This document shows positions 8,208 through 17,324 of a stretch of 64,000 nt of DNA, piece by piece (position 1 is the stretch's first letter; each line of letters opens with the position of its first letter). This stretch comes from Bacillota bacterium (GTDB taxonomy: Bacteria > Sysuimicrobiota > Sysuimicrobiia > Sysuimicrobiales > Segetimicrobiaceae), in NCBI GenBank assembly GCA_021324255.1, contig JAJPJL010000068.1, positions 62,001-126,000 of the forward strand, in the 5' to 3' direction. The notes under the pieces were generated by a model that was given only the letters and a program-made list of their open reading frames with translations, did not search any database and had not been told where the DNA came from. The position numbers were made by a program, and so were the translations under genes.

Positions 8208-9135
8208 TCATTCGATCACACGCGGCAATCTCCCCCGGTCGCTCGCAGCACGGCGGGGCCGGCCGGCGATCCAGCGCGTCGTGTTCCGGGTCGTGCCCAC
8301 CGGCGCGACCCGGCTTGCGGACCTCTTGTCCGGGCAGGCGGATCTCATTTTCCAGGCGTCGCCGGACGACGTACCGCAGATCGAATCGCACGGGCTGCGG
8401 GTGTTCCCGAGCACGACCGAGCGCATCGCGATGGTCGTGCTCAATGCCCTCGACGGCGCGACCAAAAACAAGGACGTGCGCGAGGCGATCGCCCTGGCCA
8501 TCGACCGGCAGGCGATCGACCAGAGCCTGTACGGCGGACGCGAGCCCCTGACGAACGTGGTGCTGATGCCCCAGCACTTTGGGTACTCGACGGTGCCGCC
8601 GTATCCGCACGATCCCGCGAAGGCGAAGCAGCTCGTCGCGTCCGCCGGCACGTCGGGTAGCCTGGAGCTGCAGTGGCCGGCGTCCACGTCGTTTCCCTCG
8701 AACGTGATGCAGGCGATCCAGAGTCAGCTCCAGGACGTCGGCATCACCGCGCGCATTCAGACGTTGGACGGCGCCACATTTCTGAAGACGTGGCAGCGGC
8801 CGGACCGGCAGTGGGGCAATCTCGCGTACTTCCAGTGGTCGTGCGCCTGCCTCGACGCCGACGGCGTGCTGAATCCGGTCTTCCACTCCGGGTCGATCTG
8901 GTCCAGCTACGCGAATCCGGAGGTCGACAAGTTGCTCGACGAGGCGGGATCGTCGCTCAACCCCGCGGTGCGGCGCGCCGACTACGCCAGGATCAACCGG
9001 ATCCTGCACGACGACTACGCCGTTGTGCCGCTGTGGCCGATCGTCCGATTCTACGGAGGCGCGACGCGCGTGGCGTTCACCCCGCGCTCCGACGAGATGT
9101 TCTACGTCTTCGACGGGGTGAAGCTGAGCCAGTAA
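8208..9135 (+). pseudogene. ABC substrate-binding protein, family 5, 5' part missing
   Basis: The readable homology starts at about GRPAIQRVVFRVVP (near base 8260) and runs to the stop at 9135. It covers ADLLSGQADLIFQASPDDV, VREAIALAIDR, YPHDPAKAKQLVASAG and the C-terminal YANPEVDKLLDEAG region. A complete protein would have about 200 more residues (signal peptide, N-terminal lobe, the LATSW and VKF motifs) in front. Those are absent: upstream sequence is the start region of the divergent creatininase gene. A few codons around 8208-8260 may be decayed homologous sequence. Two permease genes follow, one of them frameshifted, so the whole operon appears to be decaying. Confidence 0.8.
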
Positions 9136-9145
9136 GGCCGCGCGG

Positions 9146-10063
9146 TTGGGCAGGTTTCTCGCGGCACGCCTCTGGCAGCTGGTCGTCGCCGTTTGGGGCG
9201 TTTCGACGATCAGCTTCCTCCTGCTCCACCTGTCGGGCGACCCGGCGGCGCTGCTCGCGCCGCCGGGAAGCTCAGCGCAGCAGATCGCAGAGCTGGCCCG
9301 CCGTCTCGGTTTGGACCGGCCGCTTGCGGTGCAGTACGCGGCGTTTCTGGTGCACGCCGTCCGGGGCGACTTCGGGGCCTCGTTCACGCAGGGCGTGCCG
9401 GCGCTGTCGGTGGTGCTGAGCCGCCTGCCGGCGACGCTCCTCTTGACCGTCGCCGCGCTCGCGTTCGGCTGGACGATCGGGCTCGCGCTCGGCGTGATCA
9501 CCGCGGTGTGGAGGCGCGGCGCCATGGAGTTTCTGGCGTCCGCGCTCGCCGTCGTGGGCCAGGGCATGCCGGTGTTCTGGTTCGGGCTCCTCCTGATCAT
9601 CGTGTTCGCCGTGCGGCTGCGCTTGCTGCCGTCGTCTGGCTACGGCGCGCCCGAGAACCTGGTGCTGCCCGCGATCACGCTCGGCGCCGTCTCGATGGCC
9701 GGCGTGGCCAGGATGGCGCGCGCGACGCTGCTCGAGCAGATGGGGCAGGACTATGTCCGGACGGCCGCGTCCAAGGGCCTCGGGTTCTGGACCGTTCTGG
9801 CGCGGCACGTCGGCCGCAACGCCGCGATCCCCGTCGTCACGCTCATGGCCCTCGACCTCGGCGCGCTGCTGGGCGGCGCGGTCGTCACAGAGACGATCTT
9901 CGCGTGGCCGGGGGTCGGCCAGCTCGCCGTCAACTCGATCGGCGCGCGCGACTTTCCCGTGGTCCAGGCCATCGTCGTCGTGGTCTCGGCGATGTACGCG
10001 TGCATCATCATGCTGGCCGACCTCAGCTACGCGTGGATCGATCCGAGGATTCGCGTCGAATGA
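9146..10063 (+). CDS. ABC transporter permease, DppB/OppB type
   Basis: This 305-residue permease starts at TTG 9146, 10 bases after the truncated binding-protein gene. It has the DppB N-terminus with FLLLHLSGDPAALLAPPG, the membrane segments, the coupling region YVRTAASKGL with RHVGRNAAIPVVT, TETIFAWPGVGQLAVNSI, and the end WIDPRIRVE. The frame is intact. Its partner permease is broken and its binding protein truncated, so it is probably non-functional in import unless it works with products of other loci. Confidence 0.88.
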   Translation: MGRFLAARLWQLVVAVWGVSTISFLLLHLSGDPAALLAPPGSSAQQIAELARRLGLDRPLAVQYAAFLVHAVRGDFGASFTQGVPALSVVLSRLPATLLLTVAALAFGWTIGLALGVITAVWRRGAMEFLASALAVVGQGMPVFWFGLLLIIVFAVRLRLLPSSGYGAPENLVLPAITLGAVSMAGVARMARATLLEQMGQDYVRTAASKGLGFWTVLARHVGRNAAIPVVTLMALDLGALLGGAVVTETIFAWPGVGQLAVNSIGARDFPVVQAIVVVVSAMYACIIMLADLSYAWIDPRIRVE

Positions 10064-10867
10064 AGCTGCGCTACGGGATCGCCGTCATCGCGCTGGACCT
10101 CGTGATGGCGTTGTGCGGGCCCTGGATCTCGCCGCACAATCCCATGACGCAGGCGCTCGCGCTGCGGCTCAAACCGCCGCTGTTCCCCGCGGCGTGGCCC
10201 CCGGCGTGGCTCGGCACCGACGACCTCGGGCGCGACGTCCTCAGCCGCCTGATCGCCGGCGCGCACGTGTCCCTCCTCGTGGGGTTGTGCGGCGCGCTGC
10301 TCGCGGCGGCGATCGGCGTGCCGCTCGGCCTCGCCGCCGGGTTCGCCGGCGAGCGCGTTCGTGCTGCGGATCACGGACATCTTTCTACCGATTCCGTTTC
10401 TGCTGCTCGCGGTGGCCGTCGTCGCGGCGCTCGGCCCGGGCCTCGTCAACCTCTTCCTGGCGCTCGGCCTGACGCGCTGGCCGCGGTTCGCGCGCGTGGC
10501 CTACGCGGCCACGCTCGAAGTCCGGGCGCGGCCGTTCGTCGAGGCGAGCGTGGCGGCGGGCGCGCGGCCGTCGCGCCTGTTGCGCCGCCACGTACTCCCG
10601 AACATCGCGTCGGCGATCCTGGTGGTCGGGACGCTCGAATTCTCCAACATGATTTTGTTCGAGTCGGCGCTGAGCTTCCTCGGACTCGGCGTGCAGTTGC
10701 CGGCGCCGAGCTGGGGCAATATGGTCGCGGAGGGCCAAGACTATATCGCGAGCGCCTGGTGGCTGATCACGTTCCCCGGGCTGGCGATTCTCATGACCGT
10801 TACGGGCGTCAACATGATCGGGGACTGGCTGCGCGATCGGTTCGATCCGCGGTCGCGGACGCTGTAG
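10060..10867 (+). pseudogene. ABC transporter permease, DppC/OppC type, frameshifted
   Basis: Translation begins at ATG 10060, overlapping the previous stop by ATGA. It reads MKLRYGIAVIALDLVMALCG, LGTDDLGRDVLSRL and LGLAAGFAGE in one frame up to about base 10350. The family continues in the +1 frame from about 10352 with AFVLRITDIFLPIPFLLLA and ends normally with SALSFLGLGVQLPAPSWGNM. A few residues normally found at the junction are also missing, which suggests a small deletion of 2, 5 or 8 bases or a one-base insertion. An assembly error in a GC-rich stretch is the alternative. If real, no full-length permease is made. Confidence 0.85.
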
Positions 10868-11001
10868 CCGGGAGCCCGCGCTCGAAATTTCCCGCTGCGC
10901 CCGTTCCCGCGCGGCGCCGCGCGCGCGGCCGAGGCGCGGAGGCGCGGCGGCGGCGATCGGCGCCGCACGATCCGCATCGCTCCTCCCTCCGCCGACTGCG
11001 A

Positions 11002-11823
11002 CTACGCCGTCGGGGCGCTCGAGTGTCCACGCCGCTGCGCATCCTGGCTCAGGCGCAGAAACGCGGGCACGAACTCGCGCGCGTACGCGACCAAGCGCTC
11101 CAGGACGCGCCGGCCCCGCTCCTCCGTGGCCACCGTCCAGTCACCGCTGGCGCCGCTCGGGAGCACCGCGGACGCCTCCTGGAACAGGCCGATCTCAAAC
11201 TCCCGGAACTTCCCGCTGCGATACGAGGTGACGGCGATGGGCCCGTCGCCCGACACGTACCCGCGTCGCTCCGTGTGCCCGTCCCGGGTGACGGCCTCGG
11301 GGGCCAGCGCCATCATCACGGAGATCGTGGGCTCGCCTCCGTGCCCGTACACCTGGTCGGGATCGGGTGTGATGTCGCGCGCGACATGGTACGCGAGCTG
11401 CCACGGGTATAGGAGGCTGAGCACGACGCCGTGCCGCCGCTGCATCTCCCTCGCGACCGGCTCGATCGCGGCCTCGTTCGGGCCGTGGTTGTTGACGATG
11501 ACGAGGTGCCGGAAGCCGTGCGACACGTACCCGCCGACCACGTCGTGGACCACGGCGCGCAGCGTCTCGAGCCGGAGCGTGACCGTGCCGGGGAACGCGG
11601 TATACGGCGTGTACCCGAACCACAGGGGCGGCGCCACGTAGACGTGCTCCAGCGCTTCGGCGGTGTGCCGGCACACGTACTCGGCGAGGATGGTGTCCGC
11701 GCCGGTGAACCCGGCCGGACCGTGCTGCTCGACGCAGCCGATCGGCAGGAGCAGGACGGACCGCTCCTTCGGAATCGCGGCAATCTCCTTGTAGCTCATG
11801 AGCGCGAGGCTCCACTTGCGCAT
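11002..11823 (-). CDS. Creatininase-family metallohydrolase (canonical motif)
   Basis: This 273-residue protein belongs to the creatinine amidohydrolase family. The first metal motif LPIGCVEQHGPAG retains Glu and His, TGADT supplies the Asp, NNHGPNEAA replaces the usual NGHGGN, and YGHGGEPTIS occurs later. It therefore keeps the metal ligands that the paralogues at 7324 and 50504 have changed. The substrate is unknown; family members act on creatinine, formamides and some cofactor intermediates. It lies one base downstream of the amidohydrolase gene on the same strand, so the two are probably one operon for degrading a cyclic amide or similar compound. Confidence 0.87.
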   Translation of the reverse strand: MRKWSLALMSYKEIAAIPKERSVLLLPIGCVEQHGPAGFTGADTILAEYVCRHTAEALEHVYVAPPLWFGYTPYTAFPGTVTLRLETLRAVVHDVVGGYVSHGFRHLVIVNNHGPNEAAIEPVAREMQRRHGVVLSLLYPWQLAYHVARDITPDPDQVYGHGGEPTISVMMALAPEAVTRDGHTERRGYVSGDGPIAVTSYRSGKFREFEIGLFQEASAVLPSGASGDWTVATEERGRRVLERLVAYAREFVPAFLRLSQDAQRRGHSSAPTA

Positions 11824-11824
11824 G

Positions 11825-13111
11825 TTATGCCCTCCCGGCCGGCGTCCCGGCCCGCAGGGATGCCGGCGCTCTATACACGACCCCGTCCTTCATCACGAGC
11901 CGAATGCGCTCCGGGTCGGCCACGACGCGGATGTCGGCGAGCGGATCCCCGTGGACCAGGATGAGGTCCGCGAGCATCCCGGGGGCCACGGCGCCGAGCG
12001 CGTCGCCCATGCCGAGCAGCTTGGCCGCCATGCTCGTGGACGCCACGATCGACTGCATCGGCGTCATGCCGCTCTCGGTCATGTAGACGAGCTCGCGGGC
12101 GTTCTCCGCATGCCCGAGCGCGCCGGCGTCCGTGCCCATCGCGATCTTGACGCCGCACTCCAGCGCGTAGCGAAAGTTGCGCCGCTGCGTCCGCAGCACG
12201 GCCGGCAGCTTCGCGGCGGTGTACCATGGCAACGACTGCGGATCCGCGTCGAGGCGCTCCTTCATCCTGGCCGTAACGCTCAGCGTCGGGACGAGCCAGA
12301 TGCCGAGGCGGGCCATCCGCTCGATGTCGGCCTGGTCGGCGACGGCCGCGTGCTCGATCGAGTCCACCCCCGCCTCCAGGCAGATCTTGATGCCGTCGCC
12401 GCCGTGCGCATGCACCATCACGCCCTTTCCGGCCGCGTGCGCCTCGTCCACCATCGCCCGGAGCTCCTCCAGCGTGAACTGCCGGGTCGCCGGCCCCCCG
12501 CGCGGCGAGCCCACGCCCCCCGTGGTGGCGATCTTGACCCAGTCGGCGCCCGACCGGATCACCTCGCGCACCTTCTTCCGGCACTCGTCCGGGCCGTCGG
12601 CGATGCCGTCCGGGATGCCGGGGAGCCGCGGGAAATCGGAGGCCAAGCCGCACGGCTGGATCAGGTCGCCGTGGCCGCCCGTCTGCGTGATGATCACGAG
12701 GCTCAAGAACATCCGCGGTCCCGGGATGACCCCCTGGTCGATCGCCATCTTGAGGCCGAGATCCGCGCCGGCCGCGTCGCGAAACGCCGTGATGCCGGCC
12801 AGCAGCGTCTCCGTCGCCCAGCGCCCGGTTTGCAGCACGGCCAGGCTGGGCGCGGTGTCCATGCGCCGCCGGAGGTCCAGCCCCAGGTGCGCGATGTGGT
12901 CGTGCGCATCGATGAGCCCGGGCAGGAGCGTGAGCGACGGCTGATCGTACACCGCGACGCGATCGCCCACCGGCTCGAGCGTGGCGACCGGGCGCACGTC
13001 CGTGATCCGGTTGCCCTCCACGACGACCGCCATGTCGCGCTGCGGCGGCCCGCCGCGTCCGTCGATCAGCAATCCTGCCTTGATGATGCTCGTGGGTCCC
13101 GCCACCACCAA
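11825..13111 (-). CDS. Metal-dependent amidohydrolase (imidazolonepropionase/carnosinase-like)
   Basis: This protein of about 428 residues belongs to the amidohydrolase superfamily. LLPGLIDAHDHIAH gives the first metal ligands, WVKIATTGG holds the candidate carboxylated lysine, VHAHG and SIEHA give the next histidines, and AMGTDAG supplies the aspartate. The C-terminus ends in the usual APGMLADLILVHGDPLADI strand pair. Closest known types are Xaa-Pro or Xaa-Lys peptidases and carnosinase-like enzymes. The start is TTG 13111 or one of the two GTG codons right after it, all close behind GGAGGGGGG. It is probably co-transcribed with the creatininase-family gene downstream. Confidence 0.87.
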   Translation of the reverse strand: MVVAGPTSIIKAGLLIDGRGGPPQRDMAVVVEGNRITDVRPVATLEPVGDRVAVYDQPSLTLLPGLIDAHDHIAHLGLDLRRRMDTAPSLAVLQTGRWATETLLAGITAFRDAAGADLGLKMAIDQGVIPGPRMFLSLVIITQTGGHGDLIQPCGLASDFPRLPGIPDGIADGPDECRKKVREVIRSGADWVKIATTGGVGSPRGGPATRQFTLEELRAMVDEAHAAGKGVMVHAHGGDGIKICLEAGVDSIEHAAVADQADIERMARLGIWLVPTLSVTARMKERLDADPQSLPWYTAAKLPAVLRTQRRNFRYALECGVKIAMGTDAGALGHAENARELVYMTESGMTPMQSIVASTSMAAKLLGMGDALGAVAPGMLADLILVHGDPLADIRVVADPERIRLVMKDGVVYRAPASLRAGTPAGRA

Positions 13112-13166
13112 GTCCCCCCTCCGCTCGGGCGGAGCGCGCGATCCTCAGCCTCCTCGGGAGCCGGCC

Positions 13167-14015
13167 TCAGGCGGGCGGCGGAAGCGGCACGCCTAAGCCG
13201 TACGCGTTCGTGACGTCCAACGTGGCGAGGTAGCCGTGGACCGTGCGCGCCACGCGGGCGATGAATTGTTCGGACACGGTGCGGTCCGCCGGCCCGTACG
13301 TCGTCATCACGCAGATCGCGTAGGGCCGCCGCTCCTGGTACACGATCGCGGCATCGCACCGCACCCGCTCCATCCCCCCCGGCTTGTTGGCGATCACGAT
13401 GTCCTGCGGCAGGCCCGCGGCCAGGTAGCCGTGTTTGGGCTTTTTGAGGATCGCCAGGGTCTGCTCGCACACAAACGGGCTGAGCCGTTCGCCCCGGTAC
13501 AGGATCTCGAGCAACTCCACCATCTCGATCGGGCTGGCCACGTTCTCGTCGCCACGCCGGATCGCCGCGTCGTCCTGCATCTTGCGGCGCAACGTCGTCT
13601 GCGACAGGCCGAGCTCCCGCAGCATCGCGTTCGTGCCCTCCATGGTCGCCCAGTCGATGCACAGATTCGTCGCAGTATTGTCGGAGACGATGATCATCAG
13701 CACCGCGACGTCCCGCACGGTCAACTCTTCCGGGTCGTCGAGGTAGGCGAGCACGCCGCTTCCCGCCGCATGCAGGTCGCGGTGGATCGCCACCTTGCGG
13801 CGGAGGTCGACGGCTCCCGCCTCGGCGCGCTGCATGAGGTGCGCGAGGATGGGAATCTTGATGCTCGACGCGGTGGGAAACAGCTCCCGCTCGTGCACCG
13901 CCGTCTGCGCCCCGGTCACGAGGTCGCGCACGCAGGCTCCGGCCGCGCCGGGAAACTCCGCGACGAGCCGCCGGAGCTCATCGGACAGCCGTTGCCACAC
14001 CAACTGCTCGGACAT
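13167..14015 (-). CDS. Class A beta-lactamase-fold serine hydrolase
   Basis: This 282-residue protein starts at ATG 14015 behind GGAGG. The family motifs are in order and spacing: the SxxK box SSIK at 50-53, SDN at 111-113, and KPG at 211-213 in place of KTG. The region around 155-165 (GDENVASP) occupies the omega loop but lacks a clear ExxLN, so true beta-lactamase activity is doubtful. No convincing signal peptide is visible, which also argues for an esterase- or peptidase-like role in the cytoplasm. It lies upstream of the amidohydrolase and creatininase genes on the same strand, with a gap of about 55 bases. Confidence 0.85.
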   Translation of the reverse strand: MSEQLVWQRLSDELRRLVAEFPGAAGACVRDLVTGAQTAVHERELFPTASSIKIPILAHLMQRAEAGAVDLRRKVAIHRDLHAAGSGVLAYLDDPEELTVRDVAVLMIIVSDNTATNLCIDWATMEGTNAMLRELGLSQTTLRRKMQDDAAIRRGDENVASPIEMVELLEILYRGERLSPFVCEQTLAILKKPKHGYLAAGLPQDIVIANKPGGMERVRCDAAIVYQERRPYAICVMTTYGPADRTVSEQFIARVARTVHGYLATLDVTNAYGLGVPLPPPA

Positions 14016-14438
14016 GCGCCGCCTCCGTCAGCGTGTGAACGCAGGAGTGTCCCGGCGTGGATCTGCTCGCCGCGGCCGCGTTTCAGGCGTCCCGGCCGAT
14101 CGGGTCGACCCCAAAAGCGCGCGCCGCGGATGGCCAGCGGGCTTGCGCCTGAACCCGTATGTACCACGCGGCGTTCCTAAAGTCCCCCGCCGCGAGTCTC
14201 GCCGGGCGGCGAACAGCGGCGCGGACTTCAATAGCGCCCTCAAGACGACGTCTCGTGTCCCGTGCGGGCGCGCCTGACCGGGCGGCGTGTGCGTCAGGAG
14301 CGGGCGATTCGAGCGGTTGCCGGCCGCGTCGCCTCGGACGCGTCTCGCCGGCATCGCGCGGGTAGCCCGGCGCCCCGCGGCGAAGCCTTATGGATCTGAT
14401 GGAACGGCGCGCCGCGGCGCGCGTCCGAGGAGGCGGAA
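14016..14438. other. Intergenic region between divergent genes
   Basis: This stretch separates the serine hydrolase from the acyl-CoA operon and must hold promoters for both. I see no supportable gene; the listed ORFs are Arg-rich with no family pattern. A perfect 16-bp palindrome (GCGCGCCGCGGCGCGC, 14407-14422) sits just before the GAGGAGG ribosome binding site of the PanE-like gene and could fold in the mRNA leader. Confidence 0.5.
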
Positions 14439-15515
14439 ATGGCGCGGATTGCGATCGCCGGAAGCGGGGCCATCGGGGGGCTGGCCGGATTCTACATGGC
14501 CCGGGCCGGCGAGGATGTGCTGTTTATCGACCAAAACGCCGAGCACGTCGCCGCGATCCGCGAACGGGGGATTTCGGTAAACGGCGTGTACGGGCCGATG
14601 TCCGTCCCGCCGCAGCGGGCCTGCACGCCCGGGGAAATTCCCGAGCCGCTCGACGGCCTCGTCTTTCTGGCCTGCAAGTCGCAGGCGACGGAGGCGGCTG
14701 TGCGGGCCATCGCGCCGCATCTTGGGCCCTCGGCGTGCGTCGTCTCGCTGCAGAACGGCATGAACGAAGACACGATCGCGGGCATCGTGGGCCGGGAGCG
14801 CACGATGGGGGCGCTGCCCGACTATGGCGGCGCGTACCTGGATCCCGGCGTGCTGGAAGCCGTGCACGAGGGGACCGTCTACGTCGGCGAGCTCGACGGC
14901 AGCCTGACGCCGCGCGTGCGCGAAGCGGCCCGGCTGCTCGGCATCGGTCCCAACAAGTGCGAACTGCTCACCGACATCGTCGGCCGCTTGTGGACCAAGC
15001 ACGTCTACAACTCGCAGATCGTGGTCACGGCGCTCGTCAACGACACGGTCGTCGCGGTGCTGGGCCACAAGGACGTGCAGCGTCTCGGGGGTGCGGCGGT
15101 GCGGGAGGCGATACGGGTCTCCGACGCGGCGGGGGTGCGGCTGCACGCCGATCGGTGGTTCGACCCGGCGCTCTACCGTCCGGTGACGTCCGCCGACACC
15201 GCGCGCCTGCTCGCCGTCTACGACCGGCTCGTGGAGCACCTGGGCGGCCATCAAGTCGGCGACGGGCCCGGCGGCTACAAGTACGTCAAGAGGGCCAGCG
15301 GCATCCACTGGGATCTGGTCTACCGCAGGCGGCAGAGCGAGGCGGCGTACCTCACGGTCTGCACCCACGCGGCCCGGTACGGCGTGGCGGTCCCGCTCAA
15401 CGCGAAGATCGTGTCGATGATCGAGCAGGTCGAGGACGGCAAGCGCGATCTCGGCTGGCACAACATCGCGGAAGCCACCGCGTACGCGAACGAGATCGGC
15501 GCCGCGCTCCCGTGA
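14439..15515 (+). CDS. Ketopantoate reductase (PanE/ApbA) family protein
   Basis: This 358-residue protein starts at ATG 14439 behind GAGGAGG. The N-terminal Rossmann motif IAGSGAIGGLAGFYMARAG is followed by LACKSQATEAAV and VSLQNGMNED, typical of the family, and by RLWTKHVYN where the catalytic lysine usually lies. It is longer than PanE proper (about 300 residues). With an acyl-CoA dehydrogenase, a MaoC hydratase and a CoA-transferase directly downstream, it more likely oxidises or reduces a hydroxy/oxo acid of that pathway than makes pantoate. The substrate is unassigned. Confidence 0.85.
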   Translation: MARIAIAGSGAIGGLAGFYMARAGEDVLFIDQNAEHVAAIRERGISVNGVYGPMSVPPQRACTPGEIPEPLDGLVFLACKSQATEAAVRAIAPHLGPSACVVSLQNGMNEDTIAGIVGRERTMGALPDYGGAYLDPGVLEAVHEGTVYVGELDGSLTPRVREAARLLGIGPNKCELLTDIVGRLWTKHVYNSQIVVTALVNDTVVAVLGHKDVQRLGGAAVREAIRVSDAAGVRLHADRWFDPALYRPVTSADTARLLAVYDRLVEHLGGHQVGDGPGGYKYVKRASGIHWDLVYRRRQSEAAYLTVCTHAARYGVAVPLNAKIVSMIEQVEDGKRDLGWHNIAEATAYANEIGAALP

Positions 15516-15578
15516 CACGACCCGAGCACGCCGGTATTGGCCGACCCGGGCGGCACGTCGCGGCGCGCCGGAGGACGC

Positions 15579-16745
15579 ATGCCGATTGAATTGACCGACA
15601 ACCAGCGCCTCATTCGCGACGCCGTGCGGGCCCTCTGCGCGAAGTATCCGGATGCGTACTGGCGCGGGCTCGACGAGACCGGCGCGTACCCCGATGCGTT
15701 CATCCGGGATCTGTCGGCGGGCGGCTGGCTCGCCGCGCTCATCCCCGAGGAATACGGCGGGACCGGGCTCGGCGTGGCCGAGGCGTCGTTGATCCTGGAG
15801 GAAATCAACCGGTCCGGCGGCAACGCCGCCGCGTGCCACGCGCAGATGTACATCATGGGCACGCTCCTGCGCCACGGCAGCGAGGCGCAGAAACGCCGGT
15901 GGCTGCCGGCGGTCGCGTCGGGCGAGGTGCGCCTGCAGGCGTTCGGCGTGACGGAGCCCGGGGCGGGGTCCGAGACGACCCGCATCCAAACCACGGCCGT
16001 CCGGCGCGGCGATCAGTACGTCGTGAACGGGCAGAAAGTCTTCATCTCGCGCGCGGAGCACTCCGACCTCATGCTGCTGCTCGCGCGAACCACGCCCTAT
16101 GACGAGACGCAGGACAAGACGCGCGGGCTGTCGGTGTTTATGGTCGACCTCCGGGAAGCCGTGTCGCGCGGCGCCATCCAGATCAAGCCGATCCGGACGA
16201 TGCTCAACCATCACACGACCGAGCTGTTCATCAGCGACCTCGAGGTGCCGGCCGACAACCTCGTCGGGCAGGAGGGCATGGGCTTTCGCTATATCATCGA
16301 CGGGTGGAACGCGGAGCGGATCCTCATCGCGGCGGAATCGATCGGGGACGGGCGCTGGTTCATCGAGCGCGCCGCCCGGTACGCTTCGGAACGGGTCGTG
16401 TTCGGGAAACCGATCGGTGCGAACCAGGGCGTCCAGTTCCCGCTCGCCCTCGCACACGCGCACCTCGAGGCCGCCGACCTCATGCGATTTCGTGCGGCCG
16501 CCCTGTTCGATCAGGGCAAGCGGTGCGGCGCCGAGGCCAACATGGCCAAGCTGCTCGCCGCGGATGCGGCGTGGGAGGCGGCGAATGCATGCCTGGACAC
16601 CCACGGCGGATACGGGTTCGCCGCGGAGTACGATGTCGAGCGGAAGTTCCGCGAAACCCGGCTGTACGCGGTGGCCCCGGTGAGCAACAATCTCGTGCTC
16701 GCGTACCTCGGGCAGCATGTGCTGGGCTTGCCGCGATCGTATTAG
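15579..16745 (+). CDS. Acyl-CoA dehydrogenase family flavoprotein
   Basis: This protein of about 388 residues starts at ATG 15579 with GGAGG 7 bases before it; the ORF-track start 42 bases earlier lacks one. Domains follow the family order: a helical N-domain, a beta-domain with AFGVTEPGAGSETTRI, and a C-terminal helical domain with CLDTHGGYGFAAEYDVERKF. Its AAE glutamate sits at the position of the catalytic base of short-chain acyl-CoA dehydrogenases. It would introduce a 2,3-double bond into an acyl-CoA, with electrons passed to ETF. It stands between the PanE-like gene and a MaoC hydratase gene, consistent with a short degradation pathway. Confidence 0.93.
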   Translation: MPIELTDNQRLIRDAVRALCAKYPDAYWRGLDETGAYPDAFIRDLSAGGWLAALIPEEYGGTGLGVAEASLILEEINRSGGNAAACHAQMYIMGTLLRHGSEAQKRRWLPAVASGEVRLQAFGVTEPGAGSETTRIQTTAVRRGDQYVVNGQKVFISRAEHSDLMLLLARTTPYDETQDKTRGLSVFMVDLREAVSRGAIQIKPIRTMLNHHTTELFISDLEVPADNLVGQEGMGFRYIIDGWNAERILIAAESIGDGRWFIERAARYASERVVFGKPIGANQGVQFPLALAHAHLEAADLMRFRAAALFDQGKRCGAEANMAKLLAADAAWEAANACLDTHGGYGFAAEYDVERKFRETRLYAVAPVSNNLVLAYLGQHVLGLPRSY

Positions 16746-16813
16746 CGGGCGCCCGGCGGCGCGGCTCGGACGCGACGGCGCGGGCGGAGACCCCCGTTGA
16801 GCGGAGGGCGGCC

Positions 16814-17317
16814 ATGACACGCGCGCAGGCGCAGGGGCGGTACTACGAGGACTTTCGCGTCGGGGACGTCTACGAGCATCCCTACGGCCGGACGGTCACC
16901 GACGCCGACAACGTCTGGTTCACCAACCTGACGCTCAACACCAACCCCGCCCACTTCGACTATGCCTTCGCCGCGCAGACGGAGTTTGGGCGGCCGCTGG
17001 TCAACAGCGCCTTCACGCTGGCGCTGGTGACCGGGATGTCGGTCGTCGACATCAGCGAAAACGCGTTTGCCAACCTGGGCTGGGACAAGGTGCGCCTGCC
17101 GGCCCCGGTCTTCGTCGGGGACACGCTGTACGCGGAAAGCGAGGTCCTCGAGATGCGGGAGTCGCGGTCGCGGCCCGGCGTGGGCATCGTGCGGTTCCGC
17201 ACGCAGGGCTACAAGCAGGACGGTACCGTGGTGATCGAGTACGAGCGCACGATCATGGTGTACAAGCGGGGGCATTCGCCGCGCCGCCTGCGCCCGCGTC
17301 CCAAGGGGGCGGAGTAG
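16814..17317 (+). CDS. MaoC-family dehydratase (mesaconyl-CoA hydratase-like)
   Basis: This 167-residue hot-dog-fold protein starts at ATG 16814. The sequence YYEDFRVGDVYEHPYGRTVT followed by NLTLNTNPAHFDYAFAAQT and FGRPLVNS is the pattern of the beta-methylmalyl-CoA dehydratase/mesaconyl-CoA hydratase branch of MaoC proteins, with the N...H catalytic region. It would hydrate the double bond made by the upstream acyl-CoA dehydrogenase. It ends 7 bases before the CoA-transferase gene. The branched dicarboxylic substrate is inferred from similarity only. Confidence 0.88.
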   Translation: MTRAQAQGRYYEDFRVGDVYEHPYGRTVTDADNVWFTNLTLNTNPAHFDYAFAAQTEFGRPLVNSAFTLALVTGMSVVDISENAFANLGWDKVRLPAPVFVGDTLYAESEVLEMRESRSRPGVGIVRFRTQGYKQDGTVVIEYERTIMVYKRGHSPRRLRPRPKGAE

Positions 17318-17324
17318 GCGGGCC

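Noticed and set aside
13167-14015. True beta-lactamase resistance gene
   Set aside because: Serine hydrolase motifs are present but KTG is KPG, the ExxLN motif is not evident and no signal peptide is visible.
14407-14422. 16-bp GCGC palindrome as a regulator site
   Set aside because: Made only of G and C in a very GC-rich genome and immediately next to the ribosome binding site; not distinctive enough to report as an operator.
14388-16820. 810-residue minus-strand ORF
   Set aside because: Shadow of the PanE-like and acyl-CoA dehydrogenase genes; long open antisense frames are expected at this GC content.
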